Notes: a model not told the origin generated them from the sequence alone. 64,000 nt of DNA from an uncultured Verrucomicrobiota bacterium (GCA_903925515.1 CAIYFP010000462.1:8250-72249); one strand, 5' to 3'. Shown: positions 1 to 9,910, counted from the stretch's first letter. Translations and numbers: made by a program.

Positions 1-2
1 GC

Positions 3-3000
3 CCAAACCAGTTGTTCCGGAACCGAGGCTCATGGCGATTCGAGCGGCTGGAGCAGCCCGTGATCGCGTGCGCGGACCAACGTTCCACGGGGGCCGTGCT
101 CGCCGACGTGGATGGCGACCGTGACCTCGACCTGCTGGTCAACGGCATCGGCGTTGGCACCCGCCTCTTCCTCAACGATGGCCGCGGCGGCTTCACCGAG
201 AAGATCGGCTCCGGGCTTTCGTCCACCGCCTCCGCGACATCCATGGCCCTTGCCGACATCGACGGGGACGGCGACCTCGACTTGTACTGCACCCATTTCA
301 TCGACGTCATGCGCCTTGCGGATCCCTCAACCCGCTTTGCGCTCACGCGGAAGGGCGACGGGTGGGAGGTGTCGAAGATCAATGGTGAATCAACAAGGTC
401 GGCCAAGTGGAAGGGGCGCTTCGAGGCAACGGCGGACGGCAAGGTCCGTGAATTGCCCGAGCTGGACGGCTTTTATCGGAACGAAGGGCAGGGACGGTTC
501 ACGGCGATCGAGAGCGAGCCCGGGATGTTCTCGGACTCAGAGGGTAATCCGATCCCGCCCTACCGGGACTGGGGCCTTGCGGTGATGTTCCGGGACATCA
601 ACGGAGATGGCGTGCCCGACCTGTACGTTTGCAACGACAACACCTCGCCGGACCGCGTCTGGATCAACCGCGGCAACGGGCGATACCGGGAGCTGGAGGC
701 CACGCGGATTCGTCACACGAGCCGGTCGGCGATGGGGGTGGACTTCGCGGACATCAACCGGGATGGCCTCGATGACTTCTTTGTCGTGGACATGCTCGCC
801 CGCGAGCATCGGTTCCGGATGACGCAACTGGTCCGTGACCGTCCCACGCGCGCCGAGATCGAGTCCGTGGAAGGAAGGCCGCAGTTCAACCGGAACACGT
901 TGTTCCTTGGCCAGCCCGGCGGCTACTTCGCCGAGGTGGCATGGATGGCAGGGCTTGCCGCGTCGGACTGGACGTGGTCCACGCTGTTCATCGACGTGGA
1001 CCTTGATGGCCTGGAGGACCTGCTCGTGACCAACGGCTTCGAGTTCGACGTGATGGACCAGGACAGCCACAACGAAATCAAGGACGGCGGGCGCCGACTG
1101 AGCGAAGCACAGCTCAAGCGCTCCATGCAGATGCATCCCCGCTGGAGAACGCGGAACGCCGCGTTTCGCAACATGGGCCATGGGCGTTTCGAGCCTGCCC
1201 CGGCCTGGGGATTTGACCTCGAAGGCATCTCCTACGGCATGGCGGCCGGCGACCTCGACAACGACGGAGACCTTGACCTTGTCCTCAACAACCTGAATGG
1301 CCCGGCGGCGGTCTATCAGAACACGGCCCCAGGCCCGCGTGTGGCCGTGCGGCTGCGCGGGCAAGCCCCGAACTCGGCCGGCATCGGCGCCCGCATCTCC
1401 ATTGTGTCGTCGCGCATGACCCAGTCCCAGGAAATGATCATCGGCGGCCGTTACCTGTCGTCGGATGAGCCCCTCCGCATGTTTGCCTTCGACCCCGTGC
1501 TGGACGCCGGCGCCGTGCTCAGGGTCCGGTGGCGCTCGGGACGGGAATCCGTCGTGGAAGGGCTGGAACCCCAACGCATCTACGAGGTCGTCGAGCCGTC
1601 CGGTCCCTTGCCCGAGCCCGCCGCGCCTTTGAAGCAGGCACCCGCGCTGTTCGAGGACCTTTCTGCGGCGCTCGACCATCGCCATTTCGACGAGGAGTTC
1701 GACGACTGGGCGCTCCAGCCCACCCTGCCGCGTCGGCTCAGCCAATTGGGCCCCGGCGTGGCATGGTTCGACGTGGACGGCGACGGGTGGGAAGACCTCG
1801 TGGTGGCCGGCGGCCGCGGCGGTGCCCTCGGCGTCCGGCGAAACCAGCAGGGCCAGTCATGGGCCGCCGTACCTGACCTTCCCGCGGCGTCGGGCGACCA
1901 ATGCGCCGTGATGGGCTGGCATGACGGACGCGGCGGGCGCCATGTCTTGGCCTCGGTGTCGAACATGGAATCCTCGCCGGGCACTCCTTCCCGGATCGAG
2001 GTCCATCATGCCGACGCCATGGCGCGGCCTGAGCAGCTTCCCATCGGCGGCCATGCGGCCGGGGCGCTGGTTACCATCGACATGGACGGGGACGGCGACC
2101 TGGATGTCTGGGTGGGCGGACGAAGTCGTGCCGGGAAGTATCCGGAGGCGGTCCCCTCGCACTGGTGGCGGAACGACGGTGGACGCCTCGTGCTGGACGA
2201 GCGTCGCAGCGCGGCGTTTGAGGCCCTTGGGATGGCGACGGGCGCCTGTGCCGCGGACCTTGACCGCGACGGCGACGCGGACCTTGTCGTCGCGAGCGAA
2301 TGGGGCCCCGTCCGGGTCTTCGTGAACGAGGGCCCGGGGTTTCGCGACGCGACGGAGGCGTGGGGATTGAAGGAACGGACGGGCTTGTGGACGGGGGTGG
2401 CGACGGGGGACTTCGATGGCGACGGCCTTCCCGACCTTGTCTGTGGCAACTGGGGGCTCAACACGCAGTACGAGTTGTATGGGCCCTCGGAGATCCGGCT
2501 GTACCATGGGGATTGGACGGGGGACGGGGTGAACCAAGTCCTTGAGGCATGGCGCTCGGGTTCGGACTGGCTGCCGACGCACGACAGGAGCTGGTTGTCC
2601 CATGGGGTCCCCAGGGTGGCGTCCGAGTTCAAGACGCACGCGGAGTTTTCGAGGGCAACGATCCCCGCGATCCTCGGCCGGGTGGGCGCGACCAACGCCG
2701 CATGGGTGGGCGCCACGGAGTTGTCCTCGACGGTCCTGCTGAATCGCGGCGGCAAGTTCGTGGCCTTGCCGCTCCCTCCTGAGGCGCAGCGGGCGCCGGT
2801 GTTTTCCGTCAACGTCGGCGACCTCGACGGCGACGGCATCCATGACCTGTTCTGTTCGCAGAACTTCTTCGGGACGGCCTCGGACATCACCCGCGAGGAC
2901 GGAGGCTTCGGGTTGGCGCTGCGTGGCCGCGGTGACGGCACGTTCGCCGCATGGGATGCGGAGGCGCTGGGCATCCGGGTGCTGGGCGAGCAACGTGGCG

Positions 3001-3368
3001 CGGCCCTCGGGGATTTCGACCATGACGGCCGCCTCGACATCGCGGTCACGCAAAGCCGTGGCGCGACGCGGTTGTTCCGCAACCGGTTGGCTAATCCCGG
3101 GGTACGGGTGGTGTTGAAGGGCGGCGCGAGCAACCCGGACGGCGTGGGTGCCGAGCTGCGGGTCGAGGATGATGGTGGCCGCGTGGGGCCGGTGCAGACG
3201 GTGGGGGCCGGCAGCGGCCATTGGTCGCAGGACGCGCCCGTCCGGGTTGTGACGAGCGCGAACAAAGCGGTTGCCCTGCGAGTTCGTTGGCCAAATCGTC
3301 GCGAGATGCGTCTTCCATTGGATCCAGCCGAGCGTTCGGTGGACGTCCCGATGCCCACCTCGCCATGA
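3..3368 (+). CDS. FG-GAP/VCBS repeat protein with two ASPIC/UnbV-type domains, 5' truncated by the window edge
   Basis: The reading frame is open to the first base of the window (Pro-Asn-Gln precede the TTG at 12), so the true start lies outside; about 1121 residues are visible. Many calcium-binding repeats of the form D-x-D-G-D-x-D-L-D are seen, for example near nt 105-135, 255-285, 1245-1275, 1770-1800, 2080-2110, 2260-2290, 2410-2440 and 2815-2840. These are FG-GAP/VCBS blades and normally build beta-propellers on exported proteins. A first UnbV-like segment (NSAGIGARISI...RVRWRSG) lies at about nt 1370-1600 and a second (NPDGVGAELRV...LRVRWPN) at about nt 3135-3330. Such proteins are abundant in Verrucomicrobiota and Planctomycetes; the ligand is unknown. 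The stop codon overlaps the next start (ATGA). Confidence 0.9.
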   Translation, partial: PNQLFRNRGSWRFERLEQPVIACADQRSTGAVLADVDGDRDLDLLVNGIGVGTRLFLNDGRGGFTEKIGSGLSSTASATSMALADIDGDGDLDLYCTHFIDVMRLADPSTRFALTRKGDGWEVSKINGESTRSAKWKGRFEATADGKVRELPELDGFYRNEGQGRFTAIESEPGMFSDSEGNPIPPYRDWGLAVMFRDINGDGVPDLYVCNDNTSPDRVWINRGNGRYRELEATRIRHTSRSAMGVDFADINRDGLDDFFVVDMLAREHRFRMTQLVRDRPTRAEIESVEGRPQFNRNTLFLGQPGGYFAEVAWMAGLAASDWTWSTLFIDVDLDGLEDLLVTNGFEFDVMDQDSHNEIKDGGRRLSEAQLKRSMQMHPRWRTRNAAFRNMGHGRFEPAPAWGFDLEGISYGMAAGDLDNDGDLDLVLNNLNGPAAVYQNTAPGPRVAVRLRGQAPNSAGIGARISIVSSRMTQSQEMIIGGRYLSSDEPLRMFAFDPVLDAGAVLRVRWRSGRESVVEGLEPQRIYEVVEPSGPLPEPAAPLKQAPALFEDLSAALDHRHFDEEFDDWALQPTLPRRLSQLGPGVAWFDVDGDGWEDLVVAGGRGGALGVRRNQQGQSWAAVPDLPAASGDQCAVMGWHDGRGGRHVLASVSNMESSPGTPSRIEVHHADAMARPEQLPIGGHAAGALVTIDMDGDGDLDVWVGGRSRAGKYPEAVPSHWWRNDGGRLVLDERRSAAFEALGMATGACAADLDRDGDADLVVASEWGPVRVFVNEGPGFRDATEAWGLKERTGLWTGVATGDFDGDGLPDLVCGNWGLNTQYELYGPSEIRLYHGDWTGDGVNQVLEAWRSGSDWLPTHDRSWLSHGVPRVASEFKTHAEFSRATIPAILGRVGATNAAWVGATELSSTVLLNRGGKFVALPLPPEAQRAPVFSVNVGDLDGDGIHDLFCSQNFFGTASDITREDGGFGLALRGRGDGTFAAWDAEALGIRVLGEQRGAALGDFDHDGRLDIAVTQSRGATRLFRNRLANPGVRVVLKGGASNPDGVGAELRVEDDGGRVGPVQTVGAGSGHWSQDAPVRVVTSANKAVALRVRWPNRREMRLPLDPAERSVDVPMPTSP

Positions 3369-4153
3369 AGAGCGTCGTGCAACGTGTTGGGGTGGCGTGG
3401 GCGTGGGTGTTGATTGCGGCCGCGATGGGTTGCAAGCGGGATGCCGGGTCGAGCCCGCAGGCGACCGACGCGGTGACACTGGTGCCGTTGACCAACATGG
3501 TCCCCATCCCGGCCGGCACCTTCCAGCGGATCCGTTTCCCGGTCACCCTGACGCGGGAGTTCTGGATGGGGAGGTACGAGGTCACGCAGGCGGAGTTCCA
3601 GCGCGTGATGGGGACGAACCCGAGCCATTTCGCCGGGCTCAGCAACCACCCGGTCGAGAAGGTCTCGTTTGTCGCGGCGAGCAATTACTGCGTGCGCGTG
3701 ACGAACGCCGAGCGTGAGCAGGCTCGGTTGCCGCAAGGGTTCGAGTACCGCCTCCCCACCGAGGCCGAGTGGGAGTACGCCTGCCGCGCAGGGAACACCA
3801 ACCGGTTTCACTTTGGGCACGATCCCGCCGAGGGCGACGCGTACGCATGGACGGCGGAAAACTGCGAGGCGACCACGCACCCCGTGGGGCTGAAGAAGCC
3901 CAACGCATGGGGGTTGCACGACATGCATGGCAACGTGTGGGAATGGTGCTCCGACTGGTTCGAGCCGTACCCGCCGAGGGCGCTCACGGACCCGACGGGT
4001 CCGCCGACTGTCAGCACCAACAAGTACAAGGTGTTCAAGGGGGGCGGATGGAACCAGGACATGGTCTATGGCGGGGCCTCCAGCCGGTTCATGATGGCGC
4101 CCTCCAACAGCATCCACTTCGTCGGGTTCCGCATGGTCCTGGCTCCGCGCTGA
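3365..4153 (+). CDS. Formylglycine-generating-enzyme-like (SUMF1 fold) lipoprotein
   Basis: A 262-residue protein whose ATG overlaps the preceding stop by four bases, so the two are probably translated together. The N-terminus is a lipoprotein signal with lipobox AMGC (Cys23). The body has the SUMF1/FGE landmarks in order: FWMGRYEVTQAEF near residue 60, PVEKVSF near 97, YRLPTEAEWEYACR near 125, GLHDMHGNVWEWCSDW near 180, FKGGGW near 222 and a closing GFRMVL. The active-site cysteines of true formylglycine-generating enzyme, which follow the R/K-GG-S/G-W motif, are absent (only Met, Ala, Ser and Gly there). It is therefore more likely a non-catalytic or ligand-binding member. The neighbour suggests a shared envelope role; the function is unknown. 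Confidence 0.85.
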   Translation: MKSVVQRVGVAWAWVLIAAAMGCKRDAGSSPQATDAVTLVPLTNMVPIPAGTFQRIRFPVTLTREFWMGRYEVTQAEFQRVMGTNPSHFAGLSNHPVEKVSFVAASNYCVRVTNAEREQARLPQGFEYRLPTEAEWEYACRAGNTNRFHFGHDPAEGDAYAWTAENCEATTHPVGLKKPNAWGLHDMHGNVWEWCSDWFEPYPPRALTDPTGPPTVSTNKYKVFKGGGWNQDMVYGGASSRFMMAPSNSIHFVGFRMVLAPR

Positions 4154-4212
4154 GCGCCCGGGCACCGGGCTAGATCCTTGCCACCCGCGCGCTTCACCGG
4201 GACCCTGCACCC

Positions 4213-6030
4213 GTGCCGCTTTTCTCGCCCGCATTCATCGAGCGCGTCCGTGCCGCCAGCGACATCGTGGATGTCATTGGCGCGAGCCTTCCGTTGAAGC
4301 GTGCCGGCACCAACTTCGTCTCCCTCTGCCCATTCCATAACGAGAAGTCTCCGTCGTTCAACGTCTCGCCCGCGCGCCAGATCTTCCATTGCTTTGGATG
4401 CAAGGCGGGCGGCGACGTCTTCGGGTTCGTTCAGAAGCACGAGGGCCTGCCCTTCACGGAGGCGGTGGAGCGGCTGGCGGAGCGTGCGCGCATCCCCGTG
4501 GAGTACGAGGGCAACCCCAATGCCTCGCGCGAACGCGGGATCAAGGACCAGCTCCTCAAGCTCCACGAGGCCCTCTGCGTGCGATGGCAGAACTGCCTCG
4601 CCAACGAGTCGGCCGGGCAGGTCGCGCGCGACTACCTTGCGCGCCGCGGCGTCTCCGCCGAGTCCATCAAGGAGTTTCGGATCGGGGCCGCGCCCGACGC
4701 ATGGGACGACACCGTCAACTGGGCCCGCCGACACGGGTTCGACCTCGACCTCTGCAAGCAGGCCGGCGTCGTGGTGCGCAAGGAGGACGCCAGTCACTGC
4801 TACGACCGCTTCCGGGGTCGCCTCATGTTCCCCATCTGCGACGAGCAGGGCCGCGTCATCGCGTTCTCCGGGCGCGTCCTTGAGGGCGACGAGAAGACCG
4901 CCAAGTACGTCAACTCGCCCGAGACGCCCCTCTTTACCAAGGGGCGCGTGCTGTACGCCCTCGACAAGGCCAAGCGCGGCATCCTCGACGCCGGCCATGC
5001 GATCGTCTGCGAGGGCCAGCTCGACACCATCGCCTGCCATGCCGCCGGAGTCCGCAATGCCGTCGCCCCACAAGGCACCGCGCTGACCGCCGACCATGCC
5101 CGAATCCTCCGCAGGTTCGCCCCCGAGGTCATCCTGTGCTTCGACGGCGACAAGGCCGGCCGCAATGCCGCCGTCCGGTCCCTCGATGAATGCCACGGAT
5201 CCGGCCTCGCCTTGCGCGTCGCCACCATCCCGCATCCGGACGATCCCGACTCCTTCCTCAAGGCGCACGGCCCGGGGCCGTTCCGCGAGATCCTCGGCAA
5301 GGCACGCGCCTTCTTCGACTTCTACCTCGAGCACCTCATCGCCGAGAATGACCTGCGCTCCGACCGCGGCCGACTCGCCATCCTCAACGCCATGGGAGAG
5401 AAGCTCGACCTCACCGGCAACGCCGTCCTCGTGGACACATACGCCCAGCGCACCGCCCAACGGCTCGCCGTATCCGTCGAGGCCGTGCGCGCCGAGTTCC
5501 GCAAGATTCGGGCGAAGGGTCATCGAACCCCGCGTGCCGAGGCCGTCCCACGCAAGGACGAGCCCGACATGCCCGCCGACGAGGCCATGCCTCCCTCCAC
5601 GGCGGAGGCATGGCTCGTGAAGCTGCTGTGCCATGCGAACCACGATCAACTCGACTGGGTCCACCATCACCTCGATCCCGCATGGATTGCCCACGAGACC
5701 GTCAGGGCCATCACCCGCGCGTGCCTTCGGCATGTTTCGGAGGACGGTTCCTTGGCGGCCGTGCTAGGTGCCTTGGCCGATCAACCTGCCGCGCTGCAAC
5801 TGGTCACGCAGGCGGCGTCCGATCCCCGGTGCATCCCCGACATACCCCGACAACTGGCCGACGCCACGCGGAAGTTGCGCGATGCATGGATCGACGGTCG
5901 CATCGCCCATGTCGGGTCGAGGTTGTCGGACCCTTCCTTGGATCATGACGCCAAGGTGGCCGCCGTGCGCGAGCAACAGGCGTTGCGTGCGCTGCGGCGA
6001 GCCCCGCTGGCACCGATGTCGGATGCCTGA
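4213..6030 (+). CDS. dnaG: DNA primase DnaG
   Basis: 605 residues; synthesises RNA primers at the replication fork. The N-terminal CHC2 zinc finger is complete: Cys39-Pro-Phe-His42 and Cys60-Phe-Gly-Cys63. A primase core follows, then a TOPRIM domain with the acidic motifs CEGQLDTIACH (glutamate in place) and LCFDGDKAGRNAA at about residues 265-325. The C-terminal about 150 residues fit the helicase-interacting region loosely. The start is GTG at 4213, chosen because MPLFSPAFIERVRAASDIVDVIG aligns with the usual DnaG beginning. No clear Shine-Dalgarno sequence precedes it. Its usual partners rpoD and rpsU are not adjacent; it stands alone here. Confidence 0.97.
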   Translation: MPLFSPAFIERVRAASDIVDVIGASLPLKRAGTNFVSLCPFHNEKSPSFNVSPARQIFHCFGCKAGGDVFGFVQKHEGLPFTEAVERLAERARIPVEYEGNPNASRERGIKDQLLKLHEALCVRWQNCLANESAGQVARDYLARRGVSAESIKEFRIGAAPDAWDDTVNWARRHGFDLDLCKQAGVVVRKEDASHCYDRFRGRLMFPICDEQGRVIAFSGRVLEGDEKTAKYVNSPETPLFTKGRVLYALDKAKRGILDAGHAIVCEGQLDTIACHAAGVRNAVAPQGTALTADHARILRRFAPEVILCFDGDKAGRNAAVRSLDECHGSGLALRVATIPHPDDPDSFLKAHGPGPFREILGKARAFFDFYLEHLIAENDLRSDRGRLAILNAMGEKLDLTGNAVLVDTYAQRTAQRLAVSVEAVRAEFRKIRAKGHRTPRAEAVPRKDEPDMPADEAMPPSTAEAWLVKLLCHANHDQLDWVHHHLDPAWIAHETVRAITRACLRHVSEDGSLAAVLGALADQPAALQLVTQAASDPRCIPDIPRQLADATRKLRDAWIDGRIAHVGSRLSDPSLDHDAKVAAVREQQALRALRRAPLAPMSDA

Positions 6031-6241
6031 ACCCTCTGCGTTCCAATGAATTATGAATTCAATGCCCCGGGCTTGCCGTCGCGTCGCCCCACCGGTCCCT
6101 GAATACAGATTGCCTGCCCCCGTCCATCCCGCCGTCGTGAGCGCAATCGGACATGGCGGCAAGCCCCTCGGGGCGTCCGCTTTCCTCGTTTCGACGAAGG
6201 CTGTCCGGTTCGCCCGCTGACCCATCCCCATCCTCACTCCC

Positions 6242-8698
6242 ATGAAGACCTCGTTGTCGGCCGTCTTGATCCTTGCACTTGCCTTGGGCGGTTGCGGTGC
6301 GAATGCCCCGGCCGACCCGGCCACGCCCGCCGCAGTCACGCCGAAGCCGGGCACGACGGCGGTGTCCGTTCCGGCACCGGCGTCCGCGTCCGTTCCGGCG
6401 GCGGCAACGGGGGAACCCAGCAAGGGGGCGGGCGCTGCCAGTCCGTCGCCCGTGGCCGCCCTTCCCCGGCCGACCTCGGTGCCGGCGTTGCCCATCCCGG
6501 CCCAGGAGGTCCTGAGGCTTTCCCAGACTGCGGTTGGGGAATCGGTAGTCCTCGCTTACGTCGAGTCGATCAAGGAACCGTTCGCCCTCAACGCGGACCA
6601 GATCATCTACATGGCGGACCTTGGCATGACGCCGCCGGTGATCGCGGCGCTGGTCAAGAAAGGGTCCGCATCCGGCACGGCTTTCGCGCTGGCGCCCGTT
6701 GCCACGACGGCCCCCTTGGCTCCAAAGGCCGAGCCTCCCGCGCCCGTCGGGGCGGCGGAACCCGAGCCCGCGCCGGCCGGCGCGCCGTCGCCGGGTCTTC
6801 CTGCCACCAACGCCGCGCCGGTCGCGACCACGTCCCTTGCCGGGCTGCCCGTGCCCGGCGCGCCGACGCAGGCCCCGGCCCCGCCGGTTTATGGGCCGGC
6901 GCAGCCTGGCGCGACGATGGCGGCACCCCCGCCTGCCGCATTGGCCGCGCCCGTGGTGGTCACTGCGCCACCCCAGGCGATGACCTACGCCACCTTCCAT
7001 GACACGCTGGCGCCGTACGGCACATGGGTGTTGGTGGAGCCCTACGGTTGGTGTTGGCAACCTGCCGTCGTGTCCGTCACGCCGACATGGCAACCATACT
7101 GTGACGGCGGCAGTTGGCTTTGGACCGACTACGGCTGGTACTGGCGATCGACGTACACATGGGGCTGGGCACCGTTCCATTACGGGCGATGGCATCGCAG
7201 CGCGCGGCTCGGCTGGGTTTGGGCGCCAGGCTATGACTGGGGTCCAGCATGGGTTTCATGGCGTTACTCGGACGCCTACTGCGGATGGGCGCCGTTGCCG
7301 CCCGAGTGCAGGTGGTCGGCCGGCGTTGGGTTCTCTTGGATGTCTGGTGGCGTGGGCGTGAGCATCGGCTTCGGCATCTTCGACGACTGCTGGTACGCGT
7401 GCTCATGGAATCGTTTCCGCGACCCGCACCTCTCCCGCTGGCGCCTCGACCGGCCGCGCGCCAACCAGTTCGTCCGCGACAGCAACATTGCCGTGGGCGG
7501 CGACCGTTCCATCAACGTCGCCGGCAACAACAACACCGTCATCGTGAACAACGGCCTCCCCATCGACCGCGTCCAACGCCACTCGCGCGAAGAGGTTCGC
7601 AAGGTGGCCGTTGCGGACGCGGCGTCGCCCGAGGCCGCCCAGCGCGCCATGCGAGGATCCTCCTCTGCGCGGCCCGAGATCGCGGCCTATCGGCCCCGCA
7701 TCACGCCCGAGGGCGATCGTGCACCCGCCCCGCCCGAGTCCGTCCTTCGCGGCCAGGAATCTCGCAAGGGCCCGGGCATCACGGCGGCATCTTTGCCGAC
7801 ACGTCCCGCCGGAAACATCGCCTCGTCCATGCCCAACGCCGTGGCTCCCGTCCCGGGCATCCTGGGTGCCACGGCCCCGGCCGGGAGCCGTCCGGCCCCC
7901 CTGCGCTCGCCCGTCGGGTCGGCCCTGGCGACGACACCTGCGCCGTCGGCGGGCTTGGTGCCGGCTTCGTCCGGCGTTGTTCCATCGCGGCCTCCTGCAG
8001 GCGGCGCTGCGGCCACCCAAGGACCGAGCGTCACGCCGTCGCGTCCGAGTCGTGCGGAGCCGGCGCCGGCTCCGGCGCGCCCGTCCATGACGCCCGGAAC
8101 GACGACGCCCGGCGGTCCTGCTCCCTCGGTCCCCGCTCGTCCTGCGCCCGTTCGCCCCGGGCCCAGCTCGTACCCCGGGGCGAACGTGGGCGTGGCCGGG
8201 AGGCCTGCCCCGACGGTGAATTCCATGCCGCCGGCGGGCGGCGGGCCGGCGAGCCCCCCCTCGTTCAACTCGGCTCCGTCGAGGAACGTGGGCGTGCCAA
8301 GCCCTGGCAACGCGGCCCCGCAGCGGCCCGTGCCTGGTGCGTCGTTGGGCGGGCCGCGTGATGTCCCTTCGCGGTATCCCGGCGCCAGTTTCGCGGCACC
8401 TGCAAGCCCCACGCCGCCTTCACAGCCCAATCCGTCGTTCAACGCTCCCGTTGCCCGACCGGGTTACCCCGCGCCCCGGCCGGAGCCGCGCGCCATGGCC
8501 CCGTCGCCCATGCCTGGAGCCTCATTCGCGAGTCCCCCCGCGCGTCCTGCTGCGCCCGTGTACACACCTCCCATCCAGGCCGTGCCTTCGACGCGGAGCA
8601 TGGCGCCTGCGCCGGTGCCCCAAGGCGCCCCGGCCCCATCCTTCCGTCCTGAGCCGGCCCGGCCGGCGCCCGGCCGTGGCGGCCCGGCGGAGCGTTGA
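6242..8698 (+). CDS. DUF6600-like lipoprotein with Trp/Tyr-rich core and long Pro/Ala-rich tail
   Basis: 818 residues. The signal ends in a lipobox (ALGGC, Cys18). Residues about 20-245 are Ala/Pro-rich with a short ordered patch (QEVLRLSQTAVGESVV...YMADLGMTPPVIAALVKKG). Residues about 247-400 form the core: repeated YGTWV, GWCWQP, GSWLWTDYGWYW, GWAPFHYGRW and GWVWAPGYDWGPAWV, the aromatic pattern of DUF6600 proteins. The remaining 400 residues are low-complexity Pro/Ala/Ser/Gly. It is probably anchored to the outer membrane with the tail extending away; the molecular function is unknown. AT-richer sequence with a GAATTC site at about 6045-6065 precedes it and may hold its promoter. Confidence 0.8.
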   Translation: MKTSLSAVLILALALGGCGANAPADPATPAAVTPKPGTTAVSVPAPASASVPAAATGEPSKGAGAASPSPVAALPRPTSVPALPIPAQEVLRLSQTAVGESVVLAYVESIKEPFALNADQIIYMADLGMTPPVIAALVKKGSASGTAFALAPVATTAPLAPKAEPPAPVGAAEPEPAPAGAPSPGLPATNAAPVATTSLAGLPVPGAPTQAPAPPVYGPAQPGATMAAPPPAALAAPVVVTAPPQAMTYATFHDTLAPYGTWVLVEPYGWCWQPAVVSVTPTWQPYCDGGSWLWTDYGWYWRSTYTWGWAPFHYGRWHRSARLGWVWAPGYDWGPAWVSWRYSDAYCGWAPLPPECRWSAGVGFSWMSGGVGVSIGFGIFDDCWYACSWNRFRDPHLSRWRLDRPRANQFVRDSNIAVGGDRSINVAGNNNTVIVNNGLPIDRVQRHSREEVRKVAVADAASPEAAQRAMRGSSSARPEIAAYRPRITPEGDRAPAPPESVLRGQESRKGPGITAASLPTRPAGNIASSMPNAVAPVPGILGATAPAGSRPAPLRSPVGSALATTPAPSAGLVPASSGVVPSRPPAGGAAATQGPSVTPSRPSRAEPAPAPARPSMTPGTTTPGGPAPSVPARPAPVRPGPSSYPGANVGVAGRPAPTVNSMPPAGGGPASPPSFNSAPSRNVGVPSPGNAAPQRPVPGASLGGPRDVPSRYPGASFAAPASPTPPSQPNPSFNAPVARPGYPAPRPEPRAMAPSPMPGASFASPPARPAAPVYTPPIQAVPSTRSMAPAPVPQGAPAPSFRPEPARPAPGRGGPAER

Positions 8699-8715
8699 GC
8701 AAGGGGCGCGGACGC

Positions 8716-9735
8716 ATGAACGCCATGGACCGCACGGTTGAGCCCAAGGGATTCGGGGGCCGTCAGCCCGCCTCGAAGACATGGCGGGCATGGGTCGTGG
8801 CGGCGGGTTTCACCGCGGGGATGGGTTCGTCCGCGTTGGCCGGCGAACGCGTCCTCTTTGAGACCGGCTTCGAGCCATTCGAGGGCTACGACGTGACCAA
8901 GGACCTTGCCGGCCAGAACGGCTGGGTCGCGATCGGCTCGGGCGGCAACGGCGTCTTGCCCGGCCCCATCGGTGGATTCCATGGCCAGGTCGCCTACGTC
9001 GGGTTCAGCCCGCCCACGCAGCCCGACGACGTCCTCAACCTGTTCCGCCCGGTGGCGTTGTCGCCGTTGGGAGGGCCGCCGCCCATCGTCACGTTCCGGG
9101 TGAGCTTCATGGTCTTCGATTCGACGACCAACGCCCCGTATTTCGACGACTTTCGATGGAGCGCGTACAACACGCGGGAGGAACGGCTGTTCAGCATCGA
9201 CTTCGACAACGACGCGCAGGCGATCCAGTTCGTGCTCGACGACAACGCGGGGTTTCGTATGACGGGCTGGACCTTCGCGGCGAACGAGCCCTACGACCTC
9301 GTGGTGACGATGAACCTTGCGCGGAACCGGTGGTGGGCGGAGGTCAACGGTGCGGCCATCGTGGCCAACCAACCCATCACCACGCGCGGGGCCAAGCTCG
9401 ACCTGAACGAGATGGACGCGGTATGGGTCGTGCGAAACCCGGGCAAGCCCGGCGACAACTTCATGGTGTTTGACGACTACCGGCTGACGGCGCTTCCGTT
9501 GGACGAAGTGCCGCCGGTCGTCCGGTACATCGGACAGCTCACCACCGGTCCCGTGATGCTCCGCGTGTTGGGCGAGCCCGGGGTCACCTACGTGGTCGAG
9601 CAATCGGCAGACCTGCGACTGTGGGTGGAGGTGGCACGCGGCGTGGCCACCAGCCCCGAAGGCACCCTCGAGGCGCAGGACGACTCGGCGCCACGAGCTG
9701 CCCGGCGGTTCTACCGGGCACGAAGCCTGCCGTGA
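8716..9735 (+). CDS. Exported protein, LamG-like domain plus Verrucomicrobia-type C-terminal module
   Basis: 339 residues from the ATG at 8716; an ATG at 8725 is equally possible. An extended signal peptide (WVVAAGFTAGMGSSALA) is followed by ERVLFETGFEPFEGYD, the typical opening of secreted jelly-roll proteins in this phylum. A beta-rich middle follows (residues about 40-270). The end, ITYVVEQSADL-type sequence then RFYRARSLP, matches the YVVE-S-DL-x-W ... RFYR module often found at the C-terminus of Verrucomicrobial exported proteins. No catalytic motif was recognised. It sits 17 bases after the DUF6600 gene and may be cotranscribed. Confidence 0.75.
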   Translation: MNAMDRTVEPKGFGGRQPASKTWRAWVVAAGFTAGMGSSALAGERVLFETGFEPFEGYDVTKDLAGQNGWVAIGSGGNGVLPGPIGGFHGQVAYVGFSPPTQPDDVLNLFRPVALSPLGGPPPIVTFRVSFMVFDSTTNAPYFDDFRWSAYNTREERLFSIDFDNDAQAIQFVLDDNAGFRMTGWTFAANEPYDLVVTMNLARNRWWAEVNGAAIVANQPITTRGAKLDLNEMDAVWVVRNPGKPGDNFMVFDDYRLTALPLDEVPPVVRYIGQLTTGPVMLRVLGEPGVTYVVEQSADLRLWVEVARGVATSPEGTLEAQDDSAPRAARRFYRARSLP

Positions 9736-9849
9736 GATGGTGTGGGGCGGGTTCGCGGGTGGCGGCAAAGCCTTCGTGCCCGGTGTCTTTCACCCCCAAT
9801 ACCCGCGAAATTTCCAAGATCCCAAGTCAGGGTCTCCTCTGTCATGTCG

Positions 9850-9866
9850 CATGAAGTGGCTTCATG
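9850..9866. promoter_or_regulatory. Perfect 7-bp inverted repeat upstream of the PEP-CTERM gene
   Basis: CATGAAG, three bases, CTTCATG. It lies 44 bases before the PEP-CTERM start at 9911 in a 175-base gap. The size and symmetry suit a dimeric repressor or activator site, but no regulator is known; a small hairpin in the leader is the alternative. Confidence 0.35.
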
Positions 9867-9910
9867 GAATGTGCTTCCAGAGATCGTTCGGCCTCTCCAT
9901 AAGCGGTCCG

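Noticed and set aside
537..1745. Long open frame on the minus strand opposite the FG-GAP protein
   Set aside because: It is antisense to repeated Asp/Gly codons that generate few stops; the translation is His/Arg/Val-rich with no motif.
2006..4234. 742-codon minus-strand open frame
   Set aside because: It spans the opposite strand of two well supported genes and has the low-complexity Arg/Pro/Ser content of a shadow frame.
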